Assembly: GCF_002007105.1 (NCBI RefSeq)
Contig: NZ_MVBC01000001.1
Coordinates: 806,001-870,000 of the forward strand
Direction: 5' to 3'
Length of the DNA: 64,000 nt
Origin: Hymenobacter sp. CRA2
GTDB lineage: Bacteria > Bacteroidota > Bacteroidia > Cytophagales > Hymenobacteraceae
Shown here: piece after piece, positions 53,456-62,055 of the stretch
Position numbering within the stretch: position 1 is the stretch's first letter
Layout: the number at the start of each line of letters is the position of its first letter
Translations under genes and position numbers: made by a program
Notes under the pieces: model-generated
Database searches by the model: none
The model's input: only the letters and a program-made list of their open reading frames with translations
What the model was told of the DNA's origin: nothing

Positions 53456-54205
53456 ATGCCGTACACCTATGCGCAGTCGGCCGAGTGGTTCAGCACGTGG
53501 TTTGATTCGCCCTACTACCACCTGCTCTACCACGACCGTAACCAAGACGAGGCGCGTTACTTCCTCGACAACCTGCTGCGGCATCTGCACCCCAAGCCCA
53601 AGGAGCGGCTGCTGGACCTGGCCTGTGGGCGCGGCCGGCACGCCATCTACCTCAACGAGCGCGGCTTCGATGTGACGGGGCTCGACCTCTCACCCGAAAG
53701 CATTGATGTAGCGCGCCAGCACGAAACAGAGCGGCTGCGCTTCTACGTGCACGATATGCGCGCTCCGCTGCCCTACGGCCCTTTTGATTTTGTGCTGAAC
53801 CTGTTCACCTCCTTCGGCTACTTCGACGAGGAGGCCGAAAACGTGGTGGCCCTACGCAACGCGGCCGACGCCATGCAGTACGGCGGCAAGATGGTCATCG
53901 ACTTCATGAACACCGACCGCATCGTGCGCGAGCTGGTGGCGCACGAAACCAAAACCGTTGATGGCATCGCCTTTGAGCTGCGGCGGCATCTTGAGCGGGA
54001 TTTTGTCGTAAAGGACATTCGCTTTACCGACCGGGAAGGGCAGCCGCAGTTTTTTCAGGAACGAGTGCGCGCCCTGAGCGTGGAGCGGTTTCGTGAATAC
54101 TTTTACCTGGCCGGCCTGCGGCTGGGCGAGGTGCTGGGCGACTACGACCTCCAACCCTACGTGGAGGGCGAAAGCCCGCGCATGATTTTCATTCTCAAGA
54201 AATAA
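53456..54205 (+). CDS. Class I SAM-dependent methyltransferase
   Basis: The 249-residue protein has the SAM-binding motif I LLDLACGRGRHAIYL, acidic motif II VTGLDLSPESI and motif with PFDFVLNLFTSFGYF. It belongs to the small-molecule methyltransferase group often found in Bacteroidota; the substrate is unknown. TTAATTTG 30 bp upstream (near 53415) may be part of its promoter. Cytosolic, next to a ZIP transporter gene 45 bp downstream. Confidence 0.88.
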   Translation: MPYTYAQSAEWFSTWFDSPYYHLLYHDRNQDEARYFLDNLLRHLHPKPKERLLDLACGRGRHAIYLNERGFDVTGLDLSPESIDVARQHETERLRFYVHDMRAPLPYGPFDFVLNLFTSFGYFDEEAENVVALRNAADAMQYGGKMVIDFMNTDRIVRELVAHETKTVDGIAFELRRHLERDFVVKDIRFTDREGQPQFFQERVRALSVERFREYFYLAGLRLGEVLGDYDLQPYVEGESPRMIFILKK

Positions 54206-54250
54206 AGCCCAGGCCGGGCGCCGCAAGGTGCCGGCCGGGCTGGTCTTTGC

Positions 54251-54985
54251 ATGTTCGTAGCTCTACTGCTGCTGTTCGCCACGGTGCTGGGCGCTGGCTG
54301 GCTCACGCGCTTTGTGCCCACCGTCCACACCACCTGGCTGCGGCCCCTGCTGGCGTTCAGCGGCGCTTATCTGGTCACGCTCACACTCACGCACCTGTTG
54401 CCCGAGGCCTTAGCGCTGACGGGCGAGGCGCACCGCGTGGGCTATTTCGTGCTGGCGGGCTTCTTCGGGCAGCTGGTACTGGAGCTGTTTTCGCAGGGTG
54501 TGGAGCATGGTCACCAGCACGTGCACGCCGAGCACCCGCACGCGGGCGTACCCTTCCTGCTGCTTGGTTCGCTCACGGTGCATGCCTTTCTGGAAGGCAG
54601 CATTCTGGTGCATAACCCCCACGGCGAAGTACCGGGCGGCTTCTATGCCGTGCTTACGGGCGTAGCCCTGCACCACATCCCGGCCGCCTTTGCCCTGATG
54701 GCCGTGCTGGTAACGCGCCTCGGCAGCTTCGGCAAGGCTCTGCCCTGGCTGGTGCTCTTTGCCGCCGCCGCGCCGCTGGGCGTGCTGGCCAGCGACTATG
54801 CCGGCATCAGCCCTACGGAACAAGGTGGCTGGTACCCGGCGCTGCTGGGCCTCGTGAGCGGCAATTTTCTGCACGTATCCACCACCATCCTGTTCGAGGT
54901 CAGCCCTGAGCACCACATCAACAAGCGCAAGCTGCTGGCGACGGTACTGGGGGCCGGCTTGGCATTGCTGGTGAACGGGCACTAG
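54251..54985 (+). CDS. ZIP family metal transporter
   Basis: The 244-residue protein has about seven or eight membrane helices, a His-rich loop (GVEHGHQHVHAEHPHAG) and the metal-path motifs VHAFLEG and GVALHHIPAAFALM with NFLHVSTTILFE. ZIP proteins import zinc or other divalent metals. The gene overlaps the end of the convergent HAD-like gene by 4 bp. ATG 54251 gives a short N-terminus before the first helix. Confidence 0.9.
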   Translation: MFVALLLLFATVLGAGWLTRFVPTVHTTWLRPLLAFSGAYLVTLTLTHLLPEALALTGEAHRVGYFVLAGFFGQLVLELFSQGVEHGHQHVHAEHPHAGVPFLLLGSLTVHAFLEGSILVHNPHGEVPGGFYAVLTGVALHHIPAAFALMAVLVTRLGSFGKALPWLVLFAAAAPLGVLASDYAGISPTEQGGWYPALLGLVSGNFLHVSTTILFEVSPEHHINKRKLLATVLGAGLALLVNGH

Positions 54986-55392
54986 GCTCGCCCAACGCGC
55001 GCCAGCAACTGCTGCAGCTGGGGTAGCTCGTTTAGCCGGTCCAGCTCCACCAAAATCAGCCGATGTAAGCGGCCGTAGCGTTCCAGTACCCGCTTTTCGC
55101 TTTCGAAAGGCGCATCTTCTAACCAGAAGAAGTCCGTGGTGAAGTCCAGGGCTTCAGTTTTCAGCGTGTCCCAGGTGGTGGGTTTTACAGACTGCAGCAG
55201 CTCGATAGTATCAGCATCGTAGTAGCCAGCCAAGTAGCGCACGGCCGTGGCCGCTTCGCCTCGACAATGTGTGGTCAGCCAGTAGCATTCAAACTGCGCC
55301 GTAACGAATCTGATGAAAGCGGCCCCGCCGATAGCAGCCTGCACCGGTCGCTTGGTCAGCAGCACTCCATCAATATCAAGGTACAGCCGCGT
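54982..55392 (-). CDS. HAD-like small hydrolase gene with non-standard start
   Basis: The frame reads LYLDIDGVLLTKRPVQAA near its N-terminus, a HAD motif I (DxDGVLL), then YWLTTHCRGEA (motif II-like Thr), and FFWLEDAPFES (motif III/IV-like acidic). The only ordinary start codon is a GTG at 55365, inside the motif and removing both Asp residues. The first in-frame triplet at a sensible distance is ACG at 55392-55390, two bases after the upstream CbpM gene's stop. Either ACG initiates here, or an ATG was lost by a T-to-C change. End at 54982 is firm. Confidence 0.6.
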   Translation of the reverse strand, partial: TRLYLDIDGVLLTKRPVQAAIGGAAFIRFVTAQFECYWLTTHCRGEAATAVRYLAGYYDADTIELLQSVKPTTWDTLKTEALDFTTDFFWLEDAPFESEKRVLERYGRLHRLILVELDRLNELPQLQQLLARVGRA

Positions 55393-55393
55393 T

Positions 55394-55720
55394 TTAGTCC
55401 GCGTCCGTAGCCGGGTGGCGGCGAATCCAGGCTTCGAGCTGGGCGGTGCGGGCCGACTGGCGCATCAGCTCGTACTGCATCTGCAGCATGCGGCGGCGCA
55501 TGGACAGCACCAGGTCAATGCCTTCGGGAGCGAGGTGCAGTTCGTGGTGCAGCCGCGCCAGGCGGGCCAAGTGGTCGGCTTCGTCTTCGATGAGCGGCTC
55601 GGGCTCGGCGGGCTGGCGCACGCGCAGCCAGCCCAGATCGGCCAGCTCGTGCAGGGCGTCTTCGGGGAGGCCGTACGTGCTGGCGCAGTCGCGGAAGGTG
55701 AGGGTGATGTAGTGGGGCAT
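55394..55720 (-). CDS. cbpM: Chaperone modulator CbpM
   Basis: The 108-residue protein matches CbpM: a MerR-like N-terminal helix-turn-helix (CASTYGLPEDALHELADLGWL), central helices (DEADHLARLARLHHELHLAPEGIDLVLSMRRRM) and a helical tail. CbpM binds the J-domain of CbpA and blocks its stimulation of DnaK. The gene lies 18 bp downstream of the DnaJ/CbpA-like gene on the same strand, the usual order. Confidence 0.9.
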   Translation of the reverse strand: MPHYITLTFRDCASTYGLPEDALHELADLGWLRVRQPAEPEPLIEDEADHLARLARLHHELHLAPEGIDLVLSMRRRMLQMQYELMRQSARTAQLEAWIRRHPATDAD

Positions 55721-55738
55721 GGCGGAAGCTGGGCTGGG

Positions 55739-56680
55739 TTAGGCCGGCTGAGCCGACACGGTTTCGCCGCGGAGCTGGGCCAGCTGGCGCACCAGCTCCT
55801 TTTCCTGCTCGGTGAGGTGCTGCGGTAGCTCCACTTGCAGGCGTAGGTACAGGTCGCCGTATTGGCCGGCTTGCCCGTACACGGGGAAGCCTTTGCCGCG
55901 CAGGCGCAGTCGGGTGTTGTTGGCCGTTTCGGGCCTGAGCTTGATTTTGACCGGGCCGCCGAGCGTTTCCACCACCTGTTCGCCGCCCAGCAGGGCTTTG
56001 AACAAACTCACGGGCACGTCCATGGTCAGGTCGTGGCCGGTGCGCACGTAGCGGGCGTCGGGGCGGATGCGGAAGGTGATGAGCAGGGAGCCGTTGGGGC
56101 CGCCGTTGCGGCCGGGGGCGCCCTGGTCGCGCAGCCGAATGGTCTGGCCGTCTTCCACGCCGGGCTTGATGGTCAGGCGCAGGCTCTTGCCGTTCACGTT
56201 CACGGTGCGCGGACCGCCGTGGTAGGCTTCCTCCAAGGTCAGCTCCATGTCGGCCTGGTAATCGTGGCCGGCGGCGGGGCGGCTGCTGCGGGCGCGGCCC
56301 CCGGCCATGTTGCCGAAAAGGGAGCCAAAAAAGTCGGAGAAGTCGCCCGCGTCGCCGAAATCGGCCCCGCCTCCAAAGCTGCCCTGCCCGGCGTACTGCG
56401 ACCAATCGAAACCGCCCGCTTCGCCGAAGCCGCCGCGGCCGCCACCCTGCTGGTAGCGCTGCCAGTCGGCGCCCAGCTGGTCGTACTTCTGGCGCTTCTC
56501 GTCGTCGGACAGCACTTCGTTGGCCTCGTTCACCTCCTTGAACTTGCGCTCCGCCTCCGGGTCGTTGGGGTTCACATCGGGGTGATACTGCCGGGCCAGC
56601 TTGCGGTACGCCTTCTTAATCTGGTCCTTGGTGGCGGTTTTCTCCACCCCCAGAATCTTGTAATAGTCCTTGTAGTCCAT
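55739..56680 (-). CDS. DnaJ/CbpA-type co-chaperone
   Basis: The 313-residue protein has an N-terminal J-domain with HPD (residues 33-35, QYHPDVNPN), a Gly/Phe-rich linker ([14 protein letters not shown]), and DnaJ C-terminal peptide-binding domains ([31 protein letters not shown]). It lacks the four zinc-finger repeats of true DnaJ, matching CbpA. It stimulates DnaK; the adjacent CbpM probably modulates it. ATG 56680 gives the J-domain at the start. The element at 56.7 kb lies between its start and the DUF3140 gene. Confidence 0.95.
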   Translation of the reverse strand: MDYKDYYKILGVEKTATKDQIKKAYRKLARQYHPDVNPNDPEAERKFKEVNEANEVLSDDEKRQKYDQLGADWQRYQQGGGRGGFGEAGGFDWSQYAGQGSFGGGADFGDAGDFSDFFGSLFGNMAGGRARSSRPAAGHDYQADMELTLEEAYHGGPRTVNVNGKSLRLTIKPGVEDGQTIRLRDQGAPGRNGGPNGSLLITFRIRPDARYVRTGHDLTMDVPVSLFKALLGGEQVVETLGGPVKIKLRPETANNTRLRLRGKGFPVYGQAGQYGDLYLRLQVELPQHLTEQEKELVRQLAQLRGETVSAQPA

Positions 56681-56690
56681 TGGAAGAATT

Positions 56691-56780
56691 GTCAAATGGC
56701 CAAAGGCTAAATGGCTGGCCGTTCTGCTAGTGCAAGTAAGAACAATCAACCATTTAACCAGTTGGTCATTCAGCCATTCA
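56691..56780. repeat. Inverted-repeat element related to the one at 45.5 kb
   Basis: Left part GTCAAATGGCC... and right part ending TCAGCCATTCA can pair. It shares TCAACCATTTAACCA (56746-56760) exactly and AATGGCTGGCCGTTCTGCT (56710-56728) nearly (16 of 19) with the 45.5-kb element. It lies between DUF3140 (whose stop codon it overlaps) and the DnaJ/CbpA gene. Confidence 0.65.
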
Positions 56781-57119
56781 CTTTTTCAGCGGGTCGTGGC
56801 CCCAGTTCATCAGGGAGTAGCGCCAGCGCGAGGTTTCCACCTCCTTTTTATCGTGCGGGCCCTGAGCCGAGTGACGGCTGATGTAGCTGTGCACTTTGTG
56901 CATGTGCTCTTCGTCGGCGGCCGTGAGGTCGGCTTTTTTCTTGTGCAGAATCTCGATGATGCGCTGGCCGGAGTGGTGCCCGATGCTCTCCCCGTCGCCG
57001 CTATCCTGCCCCACGGATTTGGATTCTTCCGTCTTCAGCCATTTCTCAATCTCGGCGGCCGTCATGTTAACGTCGGCTTTGAATTGCTGGTAAATCTCGT
57101 CAGGGCCTTTCGTAGTCAT
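56778..57119 (-). CDS. DUF3140 domain protein
   Basis: The 113-residue protein matches DUF3140: [67 protein letters not shown]. It is small, charged and soluble; the role is unknown. Upstream of the chaperone genes on the same strand, with an inverted repeat between. Confidence 0.85.
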   Translation of the reverse strand: MTTKGPDEIYQQFKADVNMTAAEIEKWLKTEESKSVGQDSGDGESIGHHSGQRIIEILHKKKADLTAADEEHMHKVHSYISRHSAQGPHDKKEVETSRWRYSLMNWGHDPLKK

Positions 57120-57199
57120 GGCGTTGCGGCGTCAGGGTGAACGAATACCGAAGTTGGTCCGTTTGTTGCCTCAACGGCCGGCAGCCGGCGCGGGTTGTA

Positions 57200-57232
57200 T
57201 TTGCCCGGTATGCCGTCTTTGTCGTATATTTC
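57200..57232 (+). promoter_or_regulatory. Candidate promoter of DUF6799 gene
   Basis: TTTG (57200-57203), 21 bp, then TATATTTC (57225-57232), close to the TTTG-N19/21-TAnnTTTG pattern; ATG is 32 bp further. Confidence 0.55.
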
Positions 57233-57263
57233 ATTTCAACCTCTCTTACCTCCCCATTTTCCC

Positions 57264-57671
57264 ATGAAGTTTTTCTCGACTCTCCTGACCCTGGGGCTGC
57301 TCACGCTCGGAGTGGCCGTTCAAGCGCAGACGCGCCCGGCCCCGCGCCGCGCTGCCGTACCGCAGCGCCCCGTAATGGGCACCGCCGGTGTGAAGGATGG
57401 CTTTGCGATGAAAGAAGGCAAAGTAATGCACACCCAAAACGGCCATACCATGCCTGTTGGAGCCCTCGTGACGCTGCCCAACGGCACCAAAGTGCAGCCC
57501 GACGGTGTGGTGATTTTGGCCGATGGCAGCACTGCCCAGCTGCAGGAAGGCGACTACATGTCGCCGAGCGGCCGCATGACCACGGCCCGCATGAAAGCCG
57601 AGCAGGACAGCCTGGCCCGTGCCGCGCAGCAAGACCTCAAGAACAAAGGCAAAAAGAAGAAAGGCAAGTAA
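57264..57671 (+). CDS. DUF6799 domain protein, exported
   Basis: The 135-residue protein has a signal peptide (MKFFSTLLTLGLLTLGVAVQAQ) and the repeated DUF6799 pattern: DGFAMKEGKVMHTQNGHTMPV, VTLPNGTKVQPDGVVILADG, LQEGDYMSPSGRM. A basic Lys-rich tail (KNKGKKKKGK) ends the protein. Role unknown; periplasmic by inference. It has its own promoter candidate and a strong terminator. Confidence 0.85.
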   Translation: MKFFSTLLTLGLLTLGVAVQAQTRPAPRRAAVPQRPVMGTAGVKDGFAMKEGKVMHTQNGHTMPVGALVTLPNGTKVQPDGVVILADGSTAQLQEGDYMSPSGRMTTARMKAEQDSLARAAQQDLKNKGKKKKGK

Positions 57672-57696
57672 GCCTCACTTCGACTTTGCAGTGATG

Positions 57697-57730
57697 AAAA
57701 AGCCCGCGGCACAATGCCGCGGGCTTTTTT
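57697..57730 (+). terminator. Strong terminator after DUF6799 gene
   Basis: Fourteen-bp stem (57697-57710 with 57716-57729) with flanking A-run and TTTTTT. Confidence 0.95.
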
Positions 57731-57855
57731 CGTCAGTGAATTTTGGCGGGCATCCTGACGCAGGGAGGCCCTCACCATACGTGAACGACGCGTATCAGAC
57801 AGCTGCTAGCCGAGGTGAACAGGACCTGCGCATTCTGCTCAGCAGCCGGAAGGGC

Positions 57856-58053
57856 TTAAGCCACGGTATAGTCCTGAAAGATTTCGTAGGCTTCGGCGTC
57901 TTCGCGGGCTTCCACGATTTCATCGATGACGAACTGCACTTCGGTTTCGGACCAGCCCTGCTGCTCGGCGGCTTTCACAAACTGGCTCAGAATGATGAAC
58001 CGGCTGGTTGTCACCGGCGGCAAGACCCATTTTACTTTTTTGCGGATGCGCAT
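57856..58053 (-). CDS. Small hypothetical protein
   Basis: A 65-residue frame starting [19 protein letters not shown], with two helical stretches ([35 protein letters not shown]). Acidic C-terminal half, basic N-terminus. Codon use and spacing (27 bp from the RlpA gene upstream on the same strand) favour a real gene, possibly co-transcribed with rlpA. No family recognised. Confidence 0.55.
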   Translation of the reverse strand: MRIRKKVKWVLPPVTTSRFIILSQFVKAAEQQGWSETEVQFVIDEIVEAREDAEAYEIFQDYTVA

Positions 58054-58079
58054 GGCGAAAGAAGCTACTATAGAATGAG

Positions 58080-58478
58080 TTACCGGCCGGCGCTGGCCCG
58101 GCGTACCACCTGAACCTTGACGGGCGCCACCCCGGCTTTGTCGACGCCAATCTTGTGGGCGGCCTTCTTCGACAAGTCGATGATGCGGCCCTTGACGTGC
58201 GGGCCCCGGTCGTTGACGGTGACTTTGACGGAGCGGCCGTTGGCGGGGTTGGTCACGCGCACCACCGTGCCGAAGGGCAGCGTGTTGTGAGCCGCCGTTT
58301 TTTTGCCGGGCCGGTACGGAATGCCGCTGGCCGTTTTCTTGCCGGCAAACTTATCGGCGTAGTACGAGGCCTTGCCCGACTCGATGACGCCTTTGCTGCT
58401 GCTGCAGCTAGTGAGCAGGGCAGTAGCAGTCAGCAGAGCGGCGGTGGAGCGGAGTACCAGGCGGATAATACGGTGCAT
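58080..58478 (-). CDS. rlpA: RlpA-like double-psi beta-barrel lipoprotein
   Basis: The 132-residue protein has a lipobox (ALLTSC) and the RlpA DPBB domain: [57 protein letters not shown]. RlpA proteins bind or cleave denuded glycan at the division septum. The C-terminal SPOR domain found in long forms is absent. An ATG immediately upstream (58481) could also start it. Confidence 0.9.
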   Translation of the reverse strand: MHRIIRLVLRSTAALLTATALLTSCSSSKGVIESGKASYYADKFAGKKTASGIPYRPGKKTAAHNTLPFGTVVRVTNPANGRSVKVTVNDRGPHVKGRIIDLSKKAAHKIGVDKAGVAPVKVQVVRRASAGR

Positions 58479-58504
58479 CATAGGCGGAAATCGAGGCCGA
58501 AGAG

Positions 58505-59365
58505 CTAGTTACGGACTTCTTTGGAGGCTTCGGGGCGCTTGGGTGGAATGCGCAGCGCCAGCAACCCCTGGAAGCTGCCCTGGTACACGTTGAAGTCCAC
58601 GGTGCCGCGGATGCCGGGCACGTACGATTCGTCGGAGTGCTGCCAGATAATCCACTTGTCGCGGGGCAGGGCGGGGCGCTCCACTTCGTAGTGGGCCAGC
58701 CAGAGCGGGTACTTATCGAAGTGGCCGGCGAGGTAGCGGCGGTAGAAGCTGTAGTTGGAGTAGAGAATGGGCCGCACACCGTAGTGGCGTTCCACCAGCC
58801 GCAGCCAGGTGGCAATGCCTTGGCGCATTACGGCCACATCGTGAAATTCGGGCGCTTCCACGTCGAGCACAGGCGGCAGGTCGCCGGGCTGCAGGTCGGC
58901 GGTACGCACAAACAGGTTGGCCTGGGCCGTGCCGTCGTAGTTGGGCTGGAAGAAGTGGTACGCTCCGCGGCAGATACCGGCCTGCTTGGCGCCGCGCCAG
59001 TTGCGCGCGAAGCGCCGGTCGCGCAGGCTCACGCCCTCGGTGGCCTTGATGAAGGCAAAGCGCACCCGGTGCTGCGCCACCTCGTCCCAATCAATGCGGC
59101 CCTGGTACGACGACACATCGATGCCATGCACCGAGTAGCCTTCCAGCAGCGGGGTTTTTTCGCGGCCGGTGAGCTTGTCGGCTACCAGCGTGGCCCAGGC
59201 CCGGCGGGCGTAGCGGTTGAGCTGGCGCCGGTAGTAGCCGTAGAACGCGCCCGTGCCCAGCACCACGAGCAGCAATACCCACAGCAGCGCCTTGCCAGCT
59301 CCCGAGGAGCGGGGAGGGGCGGGCCGCCGGGCGGCTGGAGCGGTGGTGCGACGGACGCGGGGCAT
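58505..59365 (-). CDS. GH25 family lysozyme-like hydrolase, membrane-anchored
   Basis: The 286-residue protein has an N-terminal transmembrane helix (about residues 25-45, LLWVLLLVVLGTGAFYGYY) and a GH25 domain: VHGIDVSSYQGRIDWDEV, FAFIKATEG, GICRGAYHFF, PPVLDVEAPE, GVRPILYSNYSFY. It should cleave N-acetylmuramyl links in peptidoglycan, using Asp/Glu residues in DVSSYQG and LDVEAPE. Next to rlpA on the same strand, 27 bp apart; both act on cell wall. ATG 59365 preferred over a TTG three codons upstream. Confidence 0.9.
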   Translation of the reverse strand: MPRVRRTTAPAARRPAPPRSSGAGKALLWVLLLVVLGTGAFYGYYRRQLNRYARRAWATLVADKLTGREKTPLLEGYSVHGIDVSSYQGRIDWDEVAQHRVRFAFIKATEGVSLRDRRFARNWRGAKQAGICRGAYHFFQPNYDGTAQANLFVRTADLQPGDLPPVLDVEAPEFHDVAVMRQGIATWLRLVERHYGVRPILYSNYSFYRRYLAGHFDKYPLWLAHYEVERPALPRDKWIIWQHSDESYVPGIRGTVDFNVYQGSFQGLLALRIPPKRPEASKEVRN

Positions 59366-59483
59366 GGCAGGCAAAACAGGCTCGGGAGCGAAGATAACGC
59401 GAATTCGGCCCTAACTCGTGCCTCGAATGGTGCTGGGTTGCGCCCGAACCGGTAATTTGCCCCGTTCCTCATCCCTCCTTTCT

Positions 59484-59813
59484 ATGGCTGCCGACGTCCG
59501 CTCCGAAGCCTCCGGCCCCCGCGTATTTCTTATTGGTTTAGCGGGCTTTATCGTCTTCGAGACGGTGGCGTACCTGCTGCTGAGCTGGGCCACCTCAAGC
59601 CTGGGCCAGAGCAACCAGATGCAGGCCGAAAACACCATCGTGCCGAACTGGGTGAAGACCACCATTTTTCTGCTGGGGCACCTGGCGCTGGTGGTAGTGG
59701 CCCTGCTGATGCTCAGCAACCGCCTGCCCCGGCACTACCGCGGCCAGATCATGCGCTGGTTCCTGCTCTCGTTGGTGGTGATGTTTCTGCAGCTGATCCT
59801 GCTCTTTGGGTAA
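59484..59813 (+). CDS. Small membrane protein, unknown function
   Basis: The 109-residue protein has three hydrophobic segments (about 13-33, 58-77 and 90-108), the last ending FLQLILLFG. No known family. A promoter-like TAATTTG lies upstream. Transcribed away from GH25 and toward the small heat shock genes. Confidence 0.65.
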   Translation: MAADVRSEASGPRVFLIGLAGFIVFETVAYLLLSWATSSLGQSNQMQAENTIVPNWVKTTIFLLGHLALVVVALLMLSNRLPRHYRGQIMRWFLLSLVVMFLQLILLFG

Positions 59814-59872
59814 TGGCGGAGGCGCCGCCGTCGCTCCAGCCCGAAAGACGACCGACAAGCCCGCTAAAAACG

Positions 59873-59899
59873 AAAAAGCCACTGCAGCAACGCAGTGGC
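59873..59899 (-). terminator. Terminator of the small Hsp20 gene
   Basis: GCCACTGC/GCAGTGGC stem (59878-59885 with 59892-59899) is followed on the minus strand by TTTTT (59877-59873). Confidence 0.85.
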
Positions 59900-59969
59900 G
59901 GTGAAACCATGTACGGGTGTCGGTCGGTCCCGACGTTATGAACAAGCAAGGGCCGCAGCCCGCAGTGCC

Positions 59970-60353
59970 TTAGTTGTAGCGAATGTCGATTTCGCGCTGG
60001 CGGTTGCTCGGGTCCTGGTACGGAATCCGTACGCGCAGCTCACCGCCTTCGTGCTCCGCCTCGATGCGGGTGAGGTCCAACTCGCGGGGCAGCTGGAAGG
60101 TGTGCACGAACAGCGGGGCCACCAGCTCATCCTCGGGCGAATGACGGTACTCGGCGAAAATGTCCAAGCGGTTGTTGTTCAGCACGACGTGGAAGGTCTC
60201 GGGCCGCACGCTCGGCGCCGACACCCGGATGACCACGCCTTGTTCGCGCTTTTGCACGCGCACCTGCGGTTGTGCCACCCCGCCGCCCAACGTGTTGAGC
60301 AGGTCAAGTTGGGGAGCAATGTTCTGCAGGAATTCTTGGCTAATGAGCTTCAT
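59970..60353 (-). CDS. Hsp20-type small heat shock protein, short form
   Basis: The 127-residue protein has an alpha-crystallin-like domain (VVIRVSAPSVRPETFHVVLNNN, RLDIFAEYRH, LVAPLFVHTFQLPRELDL, GELRVRIPYQ) with the L-x-V/I-type tail RIPYQ. The N-terminal arm is short (MKLISQEFLQNIAPQLD). Such proteins hold unfolded clients for DnaK. Start at 60353 chosen because the longer frame upstream has no supporting sequence. The longer Hsp20 gene is 260 bp upstream on the same strand. Confidence 0.82.
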   Translation of the reverse strand: MKLISQEFLQNIAPQLDLLNTLGGGVAQPQVRVQKREQGVVIRVSAPSVRPETFHVVLNNNRLDIFAEYRHSPEDELVAPLFVHTFQLPRELDLTRIEAEHEGGELRVRIPYQDPSNRQREIDIRYN

Positions 60354-60550
60354 GGTGTAGGTCCTCCTTCTGTGATTCAGAGGGTTATTTGCAAACCGCG
60401 TACCAACCAAACTACTCGGCATGCTGTCATAGTTGGGTGCCAAAGTGGCCGCGTATCTCGGTTTAAACGCCGTATGAGCACGCCAGTCTGGCAGCCGGGC
60501 TGGAACCGCTCTGGTCAGACTAAGGGGTACGTACATTGGATCTACATAAC

Positions 60551-60586
60551 AAAACCGGGTTTCCTCAGCGGAAGAAACCCGGTTTT
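60551..60586 (-). terminator. Terminator after long Hsp20 gene
   Basis: AAAACCGGGTTTC (60551-60563) pairs with GAAACCCGGTTTT (60574-60586). It lies 28 bp past the minus-strand stop at 60614, so the two Hsp20 genes are probably separate transcripts. Confidence 0.8.
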
Positions 60587-60613
60587 GAATTACTAGCTCG
60601 AACGCGCCAGGGC

Positions 60614-61360
60614 TCAGATGCCGGCCCCGCGGCTGCCGGTGCCGGCACCATCGTCCGGGTGCCCGTCGCCGTAGCTGTCGGCGGAAGAGCTGGGGTTGAT
60701 CCAGGACGGCGACATGCTGCCGGGTTGGCCGCCAACGTTTAGTTGATTGCCGGCTGCACCGCTGGCATCGGCCATGATGGCGTTGCTTTGCGGCTCGGTC
60801 ATGCGGCCGCCCCGTACACCGGCGCCTTCACTGCCTTCGTGGCTTTCCACGGGTACATCGGTGGCCTGCTGGCCCATGCGCTCCGATACCTGCCCACCGG
60901 CCGCAGTACCGCCGGCTTGCCCGCTGCGAATTTGGATCTGGTGACGCACTGTTTTCTGCTGGTCCTTGGGCACCGAAATGCGAAGCACGCCGTCTTCGAA
61001 GTGCGCCTCAATGCCCTGGGCCGAGGCTACGTCGGGGAGCTGGAAGGAGCGGTGGAACGAGCCGTACTGGCTTTCCAGCACGTGGTAGCGCCGGTCGTTG
61101 CGCTCATTGTTCATCCGCCGCTCGCCCGAAATCGAGAGGCGGCCCTGCTGAAACTCCACCTTGATGTCTTCGCGCTTCATGCCGGGCAGCGAGGCTTCGA
61201 TTTCGTAGCCCTTGTCCGTTTCGTAGGCGTCCACGTGCGGCGTGAAGGCGTTGAGCCGCCCGCGCGAGTTCAGCGAGTCGCTGAAAAACCGGTCCATCAT
61301 GGCCGAGAAGCTCTGCGGCATCAGGTCTCCGAACGAGTCGGAATAACGTTGAATAGCCAT
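60614..61360 (-). CDS. Hsp20/alpha-crystallin protein with long disordered tail
   Basis: The 248-residue protein begins with an N-terminal arm (SFGDLMPQSFSAMMDRFFSDSL), then the alpha-crystallin domain (VDAYETDKGYEIEASLPGMK, DIKVEFQQGRLSISGERRM, FHRSFQLPDVA, DGVLRISVPKD) and a tail of about 110 residues rich in Gly, Ser, Ala and Asn, unusually long for the family. It should act as an ATP-independent holdase. Start at 61360 gives a normal N-terminus. Part of the stress-protein group at 55-61 kb. Confidence 0.9.
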   Translation of the reverse strand: MAIQRYSDSFGDLMPQSFSAMMDRFFSDSLNSRGRLNAFTPHVDAYETDKGYEIEASLPGMKREDIKVEFQQGRLSISGERRMNNERNDRRYHVLESQYGSFHRSFQLPDVASAQGIEAHFEDGVLRISVPKDQQKTVRHQIQIRSGQAGGTAAGGQVSERMGQQATDVPVESHEGSEGAGVRGGRMTEPQSNAIMADASGAAGNQLNVGGQPGSMSPSWINPSSSADSYGDGHPDDGAGTGSRGAGI

Positions 61361-61509
61361 GGCAATTACGGGTTTAGTAGGTTGGAAATGAGGCTGATTG
61401 GGCTAATAATTCTACTGGCTTCGTGCGTGCCGGGTTGCACGCAGTAGCGCCTCATTCGCAGTCTGCTAAAGCCGTAAGTGCAGAGGGCTGGCCAGCCCGT
61501 CAGCGGCCG

Positions 61510-61872
61510 TTAGGACGGCAACTGAAAATGCGGGTTCTGAATCACGCCGAACAGGTTGCCGAACGGGTCCTGCACCGTGCCGAGCAGGATACCGCTGCCT
61601 ACGTCGTGCACGGCCTCGTGGGCCTGGGCGCCCAGCTCCAGCAAGCGGGCGTACGCCGCGGCCGCATCGGCCACGCCCCAGTACGTTACTGGGCCCGCCG
61701 CGCTGCCCACGGCGCCGTCGGGGTCGAGGCCCAGCTCGTAGCCGCCGACGTTGAAGCCCACGTAAAAGGGCTCGTCGAAGTAAGGTTGTTGGTCAAGAAC
61801 CTGGGCGTACCACTGCCGGGCACGGGCCAGGTCGCCGACGGGGTACACGATGGTGCGTAAGCCCTGAAGCAT
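61510..61872 (-). CDS. VOC family (glyoxalase-like) protein
   Basis: The 120-residue single-domain protein shows VOC/glyoxalase features: TIVYPVGDLARARQWYAQVL near the N-terminus, FYVGFNVGGYELGLDPD, and TVQDPFGNLFGVIQNP near the end (the usual DPxGN metal-side motif). Metal and substrate unknown. The ATG at 61872 fits the domain start; the longer frame has no homology sense. Monocistronic by appearance. Confidence 0.85.
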   Translation of the reverse strand: MLQGLRTIVYPVGDLARARQWYAQVLDQQPYFDEPFYVGFNVGGYELGLDPDGAVGSAAGPVTYWGVADAAAAYARLLELGAQAHEAVHDVGSGILLGTVQDPFGNLFGVIQNPHFQLPS

Positions 61873-62055
61873 AAAGGAAAGGGTGAAAGTGAGCCGGCAA
61901 GTACCGTTCCGGCGTCGCCAAAAGCAAATAACTCCGGCGGGCTGAACGTTGGGCCTTACTTCGGGCCGAATAGCCCGCACCCGTAGCCATCCGGGCAAGT
62001 CCCGCCGGGCCAATTGATTTCGTCGCACGTACTTTTGTTTCCCGCTCCCGTCCCT

